A stretch of 64,000 nt of DNA from Hyalella azteca (GCF_000764305.2 NW_025934664.1:310001-374000), one strand, 5' to 3'; positions 26,135-39,440 are shown, counted from the stretch's first letter. Numbers and translations: made by a program. Notes: generated by a model not told the origin, from the sequence alone.

Positions 26135-26230
26135 TATTAGGTGAGATAGTGACGTCTGTTGCCTTGTGCAGGCAGCATTAGGTGAGATAGTGACGTCTGT
26201 TGCCTAGTGCAGGCAGCATTATATTAGGTG
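26135..26230. repeat. 41-bp direct duplication
   Basis: ATTAGGTGAGATAGTGACGT plus CTGTTGCCTTGTGCAGGCAGC occurs twice, then ATTAGGTGA again. Confidence 0.9.
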
Positions 26231-26354
26231 AACTGATGCTTACATAAACAAGAATTAACTGAATCCCTTTGCCCCTTGAAATGTTTTCAATAAGCATTTA
26301 ATTAATATTATTTTCATTAAAGTCAATAGACCTAAATCAAAGGTCACGTATTAT

Positions 26355-26729
26355 TCATAAATAAATTTTCAAATTATACAGCTTCAGGCCTGAAAGGTAA
26401 GTGGTATAACAATTATTCCCCTCTATTTCATTTTTAAATGAGCTGGAAAAGCAACATTCGCTTCCCAATTGTCTTACAATGATATTCGGTGCAGAAAAAT
26501 AATGCAACGATGGTTTTGAACTCATTAACACGATGACTATAGATGTGTGTCGCGGAACTCGTTCCAGAAAATCCATGTAAACATTCCACTCATTACAAAT
26601 AACGATTCTCTTGAGGTTAATTCCACGAGTTTCTTTTCTCACCCTCAGGCTGTTTAAATCCTCATAGCACCTCTGGGAAATGGTCGCGCAAACTTCCAAG
26701 CGTAGTGCAATTCTTACCCCGTTGTTCAA
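26355..26729 (-). CDS. Unrecognised 124-codon open frame, uncertain
   Basis: One of the longest non-repeat frames apart from the protease; its first codons overlap an 18-bp repeat. No domain is visible and composition does not stand out from the flanks, so a chance frame is likely. Confidence 0.12.
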   Translation of the reverse strand: MNNGVRIALRLEVCATISQRCYEDLNSLRVRKETRGINLKRIVICNEWNVYMDFLERVPRHTSIVIVLMSSKPSLHYFSAPNIIVRQLGSECCFSSSFKNEIEGNNCYTTYLSGLKLYNLKIYL

Positions 26730-26778
26730 TTTTCACCCCGTCGTTCAATTCTTACCCAGACATTCAATTTTTACCCCA
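26705..26778. repeat. 18-bp repeat, 4 copies
   Basis: TTCAATTCTTACCCCGTYG and variants. Confidence 0.85.
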
Positions 26779-27263
26779 TTTTAGGGAACAAAAGCTGTGT
26801 CCTGATTCAGGCATCTTTATGTATCCTTCACGCGCTCAACACGTGTCCCCAATCGCCGAATTCAGGACAATCCCATCGATTTCCTTTCGAGATGAAACCG
26901 ATGCACGGCTACTTATCTCGAATTTGAATTTTACGCAAGCGCTTCAGCGCTCCTTTCCTGCGCTTGCAAATCACTAAAGAATGGCGCAGTTTGACCCTAT
27001 GGATACGATTCAATTCTCATTTTCTATTGCAAAGAAATCGTTCTCGGAGATCGTATATGCTGATTATAATCATGTGAGAGCAAGCTGGTTATAATCAGTA
27101 ATCGAGATCATGCCGATAATAATCAATGTACGTTATCAAATAAGGTTTACTCAGTAACTTGTTGCGATGCTCGAAGTTTTCTCAACTTGTGCAGCGATTT
27201 GAATCAATTTGTTGACATGAGCGGTTAATTCTTCGCTCTGCAGTGTATATTTTCCATTAGTGG

Positions 27264-27497
27264 CCATAGGGACCCCATGAGGCCCCTCCATGTGTTCCCA
27301 CGAGGCTACTCCATATGTTGCCATGAGGCCACTCCATATGTTGCCATGAGGCCACTCCATGTGTTGTCATGAGGCCACTCCACACGTTGCCATAAGGCCA
27401 CTCCACATGTTGCCATGAGGCCACTCCACATGTTGCCATGAGGCCACTCCACATGTTGCCATGAGGCCACTCCACATGTTGCCATGAGGCCATGTTG
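27264..27497. repeat. 23-bp array, about 10 copies
   Basis: Unit CATGTTGCCATGAGGCCACT plus CCA. Confidence 0.95.
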
Positions 27498-27604
27498 CCA
27501 CATGTGCCCACCACACAGCGGTCCCGCTCCCAATAAATGCAAAGAAGCAATAATCTCTGAGATTGATGGCACGGCGCTCCCTTGGAATCTTTATCAGAAC
27601 CTCG

Positions 27605-27820
27605 GCCTGATCCCTCATGCTATCCACGATCCCTCATGCTATCCTCGATCCCTCATGCTATCCACGATCTCCCGTGCTATCCACGATCCCTCATGCTATC
27701 CACGATCTCCCGTGCTATCCACGATCCTTCATGTTATCAACGATCTCCCGTGCTATCCACGATCCCTCATGCTATCCACGACCCCTCATGCTATCCACTT
27801 ATTCCTCATGCTATCCGCAT
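27605..27820. repeat. 19-bp array, about 11 copies
   Basis: CCCTCATGCTATCCACGAT alternates with CTCCCGTGCTATCCACGAT. Confidence 0.95.
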
Positions 27821-28099
27821 ATCTCTTACTGTATTTCAATATCTCTCCTTATTTCAATTCACTAAAGTCTTTCAGCAAGGTGAATCTTTCAGAGTCGATT
27901 TTTAACAATTCGTTGCGCATCAATTGAATACTAAGGCAAATAATCTACGACTTATTGAGGAAAGTGAGTTCACCCGAAAATTTAGTATATATAAAACAAA
28001 GATAAAAACCTAAATTTAAATTATAAGTAAGAATATAAATAAATGACAAACTTGAATTTTGGGATGTACGTAAGATATACAGGAAGCCAACTCTAAAAT

Positions 28100-28605
28100 T
28101 CCCGGACACAGATGCGTTATGGGTTGAACTGGCAGACTCCACTGTAAGCCTATTTAAATTCCTGGATGCGTTATGGCCAGAACGTGCAGTCTCCTCTGGA
28201 TATCAGCTGAAATTCCAGAGTTTAGATACGTTAAGACTTTGGCTGTCAGAGTCCTCTGGAAATCATCGGAAATTCCAGAGTTTAGATACGTTAAGACTTG
28301 GTCTGGCAAACTCCTCTTGAAATCATCTGAAATTAAAGAGTTTGGATACGTTATGACTTCGGCTGGCAGACTCCTCTGGAAATCCTCAGAAATTCCAGAG
28401 TTTGACTCCTCTGGAAATCATCTGAAATTCCAGAGTTTAAATACGTTAAGGCTTTGGCTGGCAGACTCCTCTGGAAATCATCTAAAATTCCAGAGTTTAG
28501 ATACGTTAAGGCTTTGGCTGGCAGACTCCTCTGAAAATCATCTAAAATTCCAGAGTTTATATACATTACGACTTTAGCTGGCAGACTCCTCTGGAAATCC
28601 TTTAG
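28100..28605. repeat. About 60-bp array, 8 copies
   Basis: GGCAGACTCCTCTGGAAATC then ATCTGAAATTCCAGAGTTTA and GATACGTTAAGACTTTGGCT. The first two units are more diverged and one is truncated near 28400. Confidence 0.92.
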
Positions 28606-31600
28606 AAATAAAGTTAGTGAAGCAGTCATAGGCTGCAAATCAGAGCCAGCGTTCCCCCACTAACGGTTATGATCGCCGTTTCAACGAACGGTTATAGACT
28701 GACCCGGCCGCCTCTCTCTGACCTCCAGACCTTCCACGTCATCAGTACAATAGAGGAAATTACAGTCGATTTATACGCGGCCTACCATCCTAACTGAACT
28801 GCCACCAATAATTCAAAAAAGAATTTGAAATGTGTTTTTCCTCGGTTTCACTCAGTTTTCTCAAATTCTTTTGTCGTTGACAAAAATATTGGTCAGCTAC
28901 GAAAGAATCAGTGATTCAATCTTAGGTTTTAACACTCAAAATGTGTTGCCTAAACGTTATCGCTACCCACACAATAATATCTGTTATCTATTGTGTCTGT
29001 TATATATTTCTTTAACACTTTTGCCTCAATTTTTGTTCTCCGCAAACTTGACTGTACTTGTCTGAACTTTTTCCTGTGTTGCCAGCAGGCCGTTCATGCC
29101 GGAAGTGTGCTCATGACAGTGACTCAAACAATCTGAAATATTAAATAAAAAATTTAAAACATAACACTGATTTTCATGGCCAAGACAAACTAGATCGTAA
29201 CTGCAACAAACCATATCATAAGTTCCGAAAGTGGACCGTTTTGACAGCGTCACGTTCGCACAGTAAGCAAATATGTCCGCCATTGTACCGACGCAAAACA
29301 AACATTTGCAAGTCATGGCCAAACTGACGAACAATTTATCGCGGATATTTATATGAAAGCAGATTACGTTTTGGCGCGTTCACCCATTAAAATGATTTTT
29401 TAATTTATATATCATTAATATACATAACTGGTATTAAGCAATGCTTACGAGTATGGCATCCAATTGAAACTTACAATTTTCAGACTAATGTTCAATTTTT
29501 AATATTAGTCCTATTCTAGCTTATAACAGGTTTCGCCGTTTTATTTTTGCTTCTCCTCGCATAAGGTGTGAGCACATCATTCTGATATCTAAGAAAACAT
29601 ATATCGATTAAAATGAAAATTTTCGATTAAATTCTCGCATTAACTCAGCGGTGGCAGATTTATTTGTGTTTGTGTAAACACCAAAGAAAGAAAGTTCAAG
29701 CATGCTCGAAAACAAATAAATTTAATCCTAATCAAATTGAAATTTTAAATATTAAAAGCCAATAACGTTTCGTAACCATCGATGCCGGATGTAATCAACA
29801 TTCAGGTACATCCTATGAAAAATTCCCTAAAATAAATTATCTACGCAAATTTTACTGCCTACTCCAACGTAAAGTTCGATAAAAATCTTCACAAGTCCTC
29901 ACTTCACCGAACCTCTTTGAAATTGCTCATTAACGTAAACAAATAAAGGTCACGACACAGAACTGCACAAACTTCAGTCGAACCTGAACTTTTTTACTAC
30001 ATTAAATCTTAAATTTAACGATATCCGATGTATAATAGATGCTCACTCTTGCCAAATGGGATCAGAGGCGGTGGCGTTTAAGCGACTTTAAGGTTAAACT
30101 TCCAAACTGGCGCCATAGGCACGACCTAAAGTGAATAGCAAGACGCTGCTGGTGAGTTGCAAGGCAATGAAAGCTTGAACTCATTGAAATATGGCAGGCT
30201 ATCTGCAGTAAAGCCTCCCTAATGGTCGCTTTTTGACAGTTTAAGCGCGTGCAAAAAGTACATTTAATTGTCGTTCGAATAACCCTTCGATGAAGGGTTC
30301 TCCGTAAGCTTGTTTTTCTCAGATAAGAGGGCCACGGCACCCTCGGATGAGGGGAAATTGTAACCCTCACATGTGGGGACATTTGAGGAGTTTTTTGCGT
30401 TAATATTAGTTGATAATTTATGAAAATACCATGTCGGAATTATGTTTTCTATCGCTATATAAAAGTGTATTATATGATATGGATTATATCAGCCATAACA
30501 TAATTATCAATGGACTTGGAATATATAAGTATTTATATTATTAGTCAGAGTAACTTTAAAATGGCATACTAATTTATTTTAACTTCCCAATTCTTTCAAT
30601 TTATTTTGTTTATCCTTAGTACTTAATATTCATGTGACTCTGCACCATTGTTGTCCAATTTAAATCCACTTCTGTAAACTTCCCATATTATGCTATTTAT
30701 CTCTTTTCCAGTTATTCACACTAACGAGACTGTTGTTGCTGACTCACGACGCTAGAAAATAACGGCATGTATGAAGCCACATTTGTTATTTGGAAGATTC
30801 TCGTAACAGAGCAAACGATGCATAAATTATCAAGACTAATTACATTGAACCAAACATCTCTCATTTGATATCAAGCGGCCAAACTAATGAAGATTAACAA
30901 TCCAAACTTACATCCTCATTTGGCAGCCAAACAAGGGGTGAGTGACTCCTTGCTGGCAACGGGAAACTTGCTAAAAAAATTTTAGCTTAAGGTTTTACGT
31001 TACAAATTTTTCAGTAAAATGTTTTACTAAATATTTTAATGAATGGCTTCTAGGTTTGCTAAATTTAATTTTGTCTTTCGAATAGATGAATTACAGATGC
31101 ACTAAATCTAAGCAAAATGTACTAAAAAATTTTTTATTGTATAGAAACGTTCAACTTTACTATTTCGAATTTACTATTAGATCGATGATTTTTTTGCCAC
31201 CAATGCATACTTGCACACTAAAGTGGCTGTTAAATGTATTTTGCTAAGAATTTTCGCTTCGAAGATTTTCTCTCGAGTACTTCCTTTAAATTCAAGAAAA
31301 AAAGAAAATTATCATCAACTTTAAATTCAGAAGAATATCTCTGCAAAATATTTTTTTTTATTAATAAGAAAAATCCAAATATGTTTCAAATGGGGATCAA
31401 TCCACTTATACCTACTTTGAAATTATTAAAGTCATGTAATTTTTAATTAAAGCACATACTTTAACAGCGCTACGTACCACACGAATTACAAGTTTGATAG
31501 AAGAATAAACGAATTTTCTTATATTATATTGAACAATTATATCTTTTTGAACTGGTCCATGCATGAACATTACTACAATTGTTCGGTCTTCCATTCACTT

Positions 31601-31809
31601 CTCCCAGAGTTCGTACATCGACCGAACATAAATCCCAAGAGTCGTCAGTTCCTCAGCAAACAATGAATTATATTTCCCTAACTTTCTTCATTGTCTATCA
31701 CATAAAATAAATAATAAATTTATACATGCGCCCGAAAACTGATCACGCTCACGCGTATCAGTGAGGCGTTAAATATGGCGCGAGGTTCTCTAAGAAAATT
31801 AGGAAGAAG
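28606..31809. other. No supported gene
   Basis: AT-rich. A minus-strand frame at 30062-30382 carries short palindromes (AACCCTTCGATGAAGGGTT) and is probably not coding. Confidence 0.55.
29026..29334 (-). CDS. Unrecognised Cys-rich open frame, uncertain
   Basis: 102 codons outside any repeat; an internal start at TACAATGGCGG (MADIFAYCANV) has a good animal context. Several Cys (CCSYDLVCLG). No family recognised, no splice support. Confidence 0.15.
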   Translation of the reverse strand: MFVSLAMTCKCLFCVGTMADIFAYCANVTLSKRSTFGTYDMVCCSYDLVCLGHENQCYVLNFLFNISDCLSHCHEHTSGMNGLLATQEKVQTSTVKFAENKN

Positions 31810-31997
31810 CACTCAGAAAAATGAGCAAGACATTGTCCGAAAAGAGAAACATTTATTTGGCCTTATTAAAGGTCATCTTGGCCCAGAAAAGCCCGATAAA
31901 AAGCATAAAAATGCTAGTCCGCTATCTGCTCGAGCTGCGGATTACAAAGTTTGTCGCTATTTAGACAATATGATCAACGTATTTTTCTAAATGAGTG
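31810..31997. mobile_element. Inverted-repeat element (family 1), copy near 31.9 kb
   Basis: Left arm CACTCAGAAAAATGAGC with CATTGTCCGAAAAG; right arm, reversed, CACTCATTTAGAAAAATACG and ATTGTCTAAATAGCGAC. About 188 bp. A short open frame across it (31775-31990) is best explained as element sequence, not a gene. Confidence 0.6.
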
Positions 31998-33477
31998 TTC
32001 GATCATAAGTTAGATCAGGCGGTGCGGACCAAGCTGTCGCATCTTTATATATAATTTATAGGGAAGACAGGTTTATATTATAGGGTCTATTTATCGGCGC
32101 AGACATCAGGCGAGAAATTAATCAACAAATTGGTAGCGGTGGTGTTGGCCGCTGTCCCGCCAGGCCTACAAGGAGCTTATGAGCGACAAAGAGACGTTTA
32201 TCGGACGCTCATCGTGGTCGTGGAGGCCATTTTTAAGACCCTGCCCTGACATTTAGAGGTCTGGGGCCATGCTTTAAAAAAAGTTAAGAGATCGTAAGTT
32301 CATCGGCCAATCATTGACGGCCTTTCAAGCAGAATCCACCAATCATAGACAAGAAAATAGAGCGTAACTACTTACGTTCACTTAGCGAATTTTGAAAGTA
32401 TGGCCCCTGGGGGCCGGATCATCGAAACATCGCGGATTACAATAGCTTTTTAGCGCATTTTCTAATTTGTGGAAAAAATGCACTATTGTGCTCGCCATGT
32501 CCGTGTGTCTGTCTGTCTGTCTGTCTGTTCGTCCGTCTGTCCGTCCGTCCGTGACCTCAAGTTTTCGCTGAAAAAATGCGCTTTCTGTCACTCACTGCAG
32601 TGAGTACGGAGTTTTATTTTTTCCTTACGCACTGGAATTAAGTTACATATTGCGTAAATAGGGTACTTTTCAACATTTTCCAAACTTGCATACGCAATAC
32701 TTATATAAAATGGTATTATCAAACTGTCATGTTAAACCGCCAATCAGAGGTTCGCTCATATTCTGATTTCGGTGACTACCGTGTGCCGTAATTTGAAAAG
32801 TTTGAGCTTTTATTTAGGATTTTACACGCTTTCCACCACAAACTGATAATCCGACATGCACGCTGCCGGTTGGGACACATTCTACAAATAATTATATGTT
32901 CCTAAATTATCATTTATTCCTTGCCTATTTTCTGATTCCTGTACCTAACATTAAGCTTGAAATTATTTAAACAACATTAAATTGGTAATTAAATTTTGAA
33001 CGATATTAGGCTTAAACCCCACGTATGTTTTTTCTTCATTGCATCGTTGAAAAAACTTCGCTTAGGATTACATAAATATACAGTATATCTGTTACTTCTG
33101 CTGGTAGACTAAAATTATGAAATATGTTAATATAATCAATTTAATTTTACTTTCCACTATAATTTACATAGGAAATCTTTAACTTACAGATGATGAAACG
33201 TGCAGTAAATGAAAGTCTCTTTCTTGATTATTTTGCCGTCGGCTCATCTCAGTCACTCGGTAACTAATTTATTTTTGTTCGGATTTTCATTCGATTGCTG
33301 CCACTTCTTCGCAACTTATTCTGGTTCCTGAGATTCCCGAATTCTGTTCCTCTTATTTCTATTCCCATTTCCACGAGGCCAGATTACGTCAAAAATTCCG
33401 TTTTTTTTTCCAAAGTCCAGGACGATGTCGCCCACGAGTCGCCTTGTAAAATGCGTCTTGTACCGACAAAGTTGGGA
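31998..33477. other. No supported gene apart from the family 2 element
   Basis: GC-richer at 32000-32430, AT-rich afterwards. Nothing else recognised. Confidence 0.55.
32447..32614 (+). mobile_element. Family 2 foldback repeat
   Basis: Same order as the 1292 copy: TTTTTAGCGCATTTTCT, AATGCACTATTGTGCTCGCC, a longer GTCT/GTCC core, AAAATGCGCTTTCTGTCAC and CACTGCAGTGAGTACGGAG. The similarity covers the whole unit except the microsatellite. Confidence 0.7.
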
Positions 33478-33930
33478 CGTGAAACGCGGGCGTGGACCAT
33501 ATTAGTCGTGAAACGTGGACCATATTAGTCGTGAAACTTGGACAATATTAGTCGTGAAACTTGGACCATATTAGTTGTGAAACGTGGACCATATTAGTCG
33601 TGAAACGTGGACCATATTAGTCGTGAAACTTGGACAATATTAGTCGTGAAATACGGACCATATTAGTTCTGACATGACCATTTTAGTCGTGAAACGTAGA
33701 TCATAATAGTCGTGAAACGTAGATCATATTTGTCGTGAGACTTGGACCATATTAGTCGTGAAACAGGGACCTTATTATATAGTCGTGAAATACGAACCAT
33801 ATTAGTTGTGACACGTGGACATATTAGTCGTAAAACGTGCACCATATTCATCGTGAAACATGGACCATATTTGTCGTGAAACGTGGACCATATTAGTCGT
33901 GAAACGTGGACCATATTAGTCGTGAAACGT
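33478..33930. repeat. 23-bp array, about 19 copies
   Basis: Unit CGTGAAACGTGGACCATATT plus AGT, with moderate divergence in the middle. Confidence 0.95.
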
Positions 33931-33960
33931 TCTATAAAAAAGTTTTTCGTTCTCCCTCTA

Positions 33961-34430
33961 GAGTACTTCGTCCCTCTAATACTTGAGATTTATGGGCATA
34001 TCCTACTTGAAACTTTTATTTTCTCTAATACTTGAAACTTCCGTACATATCTTACTTGATACTTTCGTCCCAATAATACGTGAAACTCTCGTAAATATCC
34101 TGCTTGATACTTTTGTCCCACGAATACTCGAAACTTCCTTTCATATCCTACTTGAAATTCATGTCCCAATAATACTCGAAACATCCGTTCATATCCTACT
34201 TGAATCTTTCGTCCCTCATATACTCGAAATTTCCTTCCATATCCTACTTGATACTTTCGTCCCTCTAATACTCGAAACTTCCTCTCATATCCTACTTGAA
34301 ACTTTCGTCCCTCTAATACTCGAAACTTCCGATCATATCCTACTTGACACTTTCGTGCCTATAATACTCGAAATATTCGTTCATATCCTACTTGATAGTT
34401 CATATCCTACTTGACATTCTTGTCCCACTT
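33961..34430. repeat. 48-bp array, about 10 copies
   Basis: CATATCCTACTTGAAACTTT, CGTCCCTCTAATACTCGAAA and CTTCC. It starts about 30 bp after the preceding 23-bp array. Confidence 0.93.
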
Positions 34431-37400
34431 GTTCTGGAAAATCTCATGTAGAAGGACCAACTCGTTTCCCTCTGAATATCCCTCTTCCCGTAGAGGGTAC
34501 CAAGGGGCCTGTTCCCGTAGCAGAGAAGCTCTAAGCTAATCAATTCATCTCAGCGGCAAAGATTTTTACTGCTGTGCCGCAGGCGTCGCTTCAAATATTT
34601 CATTGAAAATTGCTCATTGCTGAAAAAAGGAGACTCGTGCCGTAGACTTTCGCAAGTTTTTATGACCTGAGTGTGACGCGCGCGTTTTTGTTAGTACAAC
34701 GTGAAAGAAAATATCTTTTAAGTTGGTTAGAATGAAAATCTAACTTTACAAACATATTCTGAGACTTGAGGGAAGGGAAAATGTACCTTATGAGGGTTTT
34801 TATTCAAATGCTTTAAAATTTAATGACCTCGATAAAAACGAAGCTGATTTTTAATACAAATTCTCGCTTGATGAAATAGACCTGAATATATAATGCGTTT
34901 GAAAATTTTCCGTTCGAAACTGAGTAAGATTGATCCCGACATGAACTATTTATACTAAAATTTTACAGCTTTTCAGATCACATAGCGTTTGGATCGCCTC
35001 GCGTACTAATTCTAACACTAAGCCCTCATCAAAATAAAACTATGAAGAAATAAAAATTCATAACAAAGAAGTTACTCTTATTCTAGCATCAATAAATATT
35101 TATAAATTGAGCCTTCAGCAACAAAACGATGACCGCAGAAGGTCGCAGGCATCTCCATAAAATCTATCAAAATAAACCCAAATCTGAGAAAAAATAATCC
35201 TAGAAGGCCTAAGGGAGAACACAGCAGCACAACACAAGCCTATCAATAATTCAGAGGCGAGCAAAACTGGGGCCAAAAACGACTGAACACGACGGCATTT
35301 GCCTCGGGAGAATCACGTGATATCTTCGGGCGATGAGAACGCCTGAAAATAGTGAAAATGAATGTGAGACATATTCTTCTGACGTGATGTANCGTGAAAT
35401 AGTGCAGGTGATGATGAGGCATGTTCCTCTGACGTGAAATAGTGCAGGTGATGATGAGGCATGTTCTTCTGAAGGAATTGTGTTAAAATTAGATCGTCCG
35501 TTTTAGTTTTGTCATGGATATAGTGATTGATATGGTGACGTATACAGTGAAGTATGTAGTGAGGTTTGTAGTTACGTATAAACTAATGGTTAAAATGATG
35601 CAGAATATTTTGGCATCCATCGAAATCTGACTATTAATGGAGTAAATATCTAAACCTCATCATAACGAAGACTGAACTCATTCATAATTCAGTAATTCAT
35701 TAAAACAAATTAATTTCCATCCGTCTCCTTACGTTCCCTCTAGCCTTTAATAATATATGGGATTTAATTTCAATGAACAAAGCTTTGTAACAGCGAAAAC
35801 ATTCAAAAGCCTGTACCTTCATCTTTTTGTAGAGCGACACTCAACTTTCCTCCATTTACGAGAATGAGCCTACAAAGTAACTCATTATCCATTCATCGAA
35901 GGCAAAGAGTGCAAATGCCAGGCTTGTAAATTAGCTCTCATTAAAATTAACTCCAACGGGGAGTCAATCTGAACGCTTCCGGCGATAGCGTAAGAAATCG
36001 AGATTGCGCTCCGAACACTACGTGTTTTTATCATTAATGTAATTACTGAAAAACGTGTATTTTTGTGCAGGTTCTTGTGCCTGTGATGCATACAATACGT
36101 ACAAATCACTGATGCAATTACTAATCAAACGCAAATCGAACACAGGAAATGTTTTAAACGTACACGTTAAAAAGTGTACGTTTTTAACCCATTTATATGA
36201 GCTGAAAAGAATCCTGAAACCAAATATTGCGTTTATATTTTATCCACTCCTGAAAGATTTAGCAATTCCATCTTCGGTAAAAAATACTTGTGTATAAATG
36301 TATGAGAACACCTATTTCAAAATTCATTAAAGCTTTGACGTAAAACATGAATTTACATTTGCAATTGGTCGCTGTAAATTTAAGTGAGAATTACACGGTG
36401 AATGAAAAAAATAGTTTAATTTTTGAATTTAAATAAATTTATTTATGTTTGAGCTGAGGCTAAATGATTTCTGATGTATTTTTCAAACACATGGTTCTAT
36501 ATACTTAAATTAAAAATTAAATGTTTTTTCTATGATATTAGCACGAACATGCTTTGTAAAAGTTAGAGTCCATGTGGAGTTTTCTTTAGTTTAGTTTTTA
36601 GAGTCTGTGGAGTTTGACGTCTAAACTAAAAATATTTTGTGTCCTACTTTTTCTTTGAGCCACATTTTGAAGCTTCAACAGGAAATTTCTCTAGCTTTTT
36701 CAGAATTCAATTTGACTCTTTCCCGTGAAATTCCCGTCATTTCAACAGAAAATTTTTCCGACGTTTTCGTAAAATATGTGTGTATTAATTAATCGTTTAA
36801 TTCACATTAATTATATAAATAATTAATTAGTTAATTTAAAAAATAATTAATTACAAAATTATTAAAAAAAATTTAACGTGGAATTAACACAAATTTATTT
36901 TCGTTCAAACAGTCTAACTACAACAAATCAGATTCAGCTCGAAATCAAATGACCGGATTGTCAAAATAATATTTATCTGCATGCAAAATTTATTGCACAA
37001 GAAAAAGCGCTCAAATTTTTTATCACTGAGAATACATTTTTCAAGATTCTGTTAAATTTTCGAGGCGCTTTACTGACGCGACGATTGAATTTGCACATTT
37101 TTTAGGGAATTGTTGACGGATATTAACTGATGATGAATAACGTGGAAAAATATTCAATTCACATTGACTCTCGGGGTGAAAAAAATGAGTATAAGAATTT
37201 AAATATATTTAAATGAATGAAACAGGCCTTAAGTCCAGCGTCAGTAATTATCTAGGATTATCTAAGTGGACGTGTGCAAAAGCTTGCTGATATGTAAGGT
37301 AACGTGGCATCTCACCGACACATATTGCAATGATATTCCTACGGGCAGGACATCTGCTACTAAATACAAAAATTTTAACAGTGCAATTCCTACGGATGTC

Positions 37401-37514
37401 GGTGTAGCAGCGATGCCCGCTCCACTTAGCGCTGCAAATTAGCGACAAATTTTATCAGTTCCAAGATGAATGAAGAGCGACCCTCATTAAGCTGCAGCTG
37501 TGGATAACGTTAAC
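34431..37514. other. No supported gene
   Basis: AT-rich with the 40-bp repeat at 35355 and degenerate TATAGTGA-type repeats at 35517-35580. Confidence 0.55.
35355..35473. repeat. 40-bp repeat, about 3 copies, with an N
   Basis: CGTGAAATAGTGCAGGTGAT and GATGAGGCATGTTCCTCTGA. The N at 35392 falls at a unit border, so copy number is unreliable. Confidence 0.9.
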
Positions 37515-37780
37515 GTAACGCCACGTCTGCACAACGTAGCGCCACGTCTGCACAACGTAGAGCCACGTCTGCACAACGTAGTTGCACAACGTAACGCCAC
37601 GTCTGCACAACGTAGCGCCACGTCTGCACAACGTAGCGCCACGTCTGCACAACGTAGCGCCACGTCTGCACAACGTAGTGCCACGTCTGCACAACGTAGC
37701 GCCACGTCTGCACAACGTAGCGCCACGTCTGCACAACGTAGCGCCACGTCTGCACAACGTAGCGCCACGTCTGCGCAACC
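37515..37780. repeat. 21-bp array, 13 copies
   Basis: Unit GCGCCACGTCTGCACAACGT plus A, one unit truncated near 37580. Because 21 is a multiple of 3 and the unit is mostly stop-free, frames stay open on both strands. Confidence 0.96.
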
Positions 37781-38541
37781 TAAATGAAAAGTGAATGCAA
37801 ATTGCCAATTAAATGAACTTAAAGCTCGAATAAACGGTATTCATGTATTTCTAAATATATTTATTGGTCAATGAATGTCATTATTAATCTTTGCACGTGT
37901 CATATAGGATATTGTCTGCAGTATGTCGGCGCTGAAGATGCAACCAAACCTCGCCTGTAGCAGATCCTTGTAAGTTTGATACCAGGTTTCCATGGAGTTT
38001 AAATATACTAAGCACCTACATGGTCAGATTGGTAAGCGCCAAATTTAATTTAAACATATTCATCTGCCTAAAAATAACTATATCTATGTTTGTTCTTGGA
38101 TGAGGTCATACTCGATGGAGTCTGTTCCATTGAAAGTATTCCAAAATCAAAAAAGGATTGTAGAATGGAAGAGTTGTACAGCAGTTTTTACAGTTAACAA
38201 AACGGTCCTAATTATAATTTTGGGTTCATATTCATCTAGTTTTCTTAGAACCTTAGATAGATGGATTAAAATATTGTTGTTGTAATTCTTTCTAAACTTG
38301 ACATGAATATAGTTACGTAAGAAAATCGGTGCTACAAAATCATAATTAGTTAAAAATTGTGAATATTATGCACCAAACGTGATTTCGGCATCCCAGTAAA
38401 ATTACCTGGTGTTGACTATGCAAAATAAATCAATTTGATCTTGTCACTATGAATATGAATTCATAGTACATATAGGACTGATAGTAATTCTTGACACACG
38501 TGTCAGATAGTGAGAGGCTGTGACACATCCTGTGTGGCTGG
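37781..38541. other. No supported feature
   Basis: Unique AT-rich sequence. Confidence 0.6.
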
Positions 38542-38578
38542 TATATAAGTGCTGATAGCGGCGCTAGCCATACAGTGC
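38542..38578 (+). promoter_or_regulatory. Possible TATA-type core promoter before the acceptor-like array
   Basis: TATATAAG at 38542-38549 with ATACAGTGC about 30 nt downstream. It directly precedes the 38586-39440 array. No downstream gene is shown. Confidence 0.2.
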
Positions 38579-38585
38579 AACTCCT

Positions 38586-39440
38586 GCTATTGTCCTGCTG
38601 TGTTACTGCTGTGTTACTGCTGTGTTATAGCTGTGTTGTTTCTGTGTTGCGGCTGTGTTACAGCTGTGTTATTTCTGTATTGCAGCAGTGTTACAGCTGT
38701 TATTTCTGTATTGCAGCTGTGTTGTTTCTGTGTTGCGGCTGTGTTATTTCTGTATTGCAGCTGTGTTACTGCTGTGTAATTTCTGTACTGCAGCTCTGTC
38801 ATTTCTGTATTGCAGCTGTGTTACAGCTGTGTTATTTCTGTATTGCAATTGTGTTACAACTGTGTTATTTTTGTATAGCAGCTGTGTTACAGCTCCGCTA
38901 TTTCTGTATTGCAGCTACACAGCTCAGTTATTTCTGTATTGCAGCTACACAGCTCAGTTATTTCTGTATTGCAGCTGTGTTATAGCTCTGCTATTTCTGT
39001 TTTGCAGTTGCGTTACAGCTGTATTGTTTCTGTATTGCAGTTGTTTTACGGCTGTGTTATTTCTGTATTGCAGCAGTGTTACAGCTCTGTTGTTCAGTAT
39101 TGAAGCTGTGTTACAGCTGTTACTTCTGTACTGCAGCTGAGTTACTGCGTTATTTCTGCGTTAGAGTTACTGCGTTATTTCTTTATCGCAGCTATGTTAT
39201 TTCTGCACTTTCACAGCATATTTCTGAACTTTTTTCACAACAGTGTTACAGCTGTGTTATTTCTGTATTGCAGCTGTGTTACAGCTGTGTAATTTCTGTA
39301 TTGCAGCTATGTGACAGCTGTGTAATTTCTGTATTGCAGCTGTGTTACCGCTGTGTAATTTCTGTATTGCTGCAGCTGTATTATAGCTGTGTTATTACTG
39401 TATTGCAGCTGTGCAACCGTTATGTTATTTCTGTATTGCA
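38586..39440. repeat. Degenerate 24-33 bp array of acceptor-like units
   Basis: Blocks GCTGTGTTACAGCTGTGTTA and TTTCTGTATTGCAG recur over about 850 bp. Each TTTCTGTATTGCAG looks like a 3' splice site. Cys/Leu/Val-rich open frames are by-products. Confidence 0.92.

Larger units (their letters stand above)
25476..27263. other. Mostly empty apart from small repeats
   Basis: AT-rich from 25476 to 26130. The repeats at 26135 and 26705 and the uncertain minus frame are listed separately. Confidence 0.55.

Noticed and set aside
37455..37808. Overlapping frames around the 21-bp array
   Set aside because: Open in multiple frames on both strands because the unit length is a multiple of 3.
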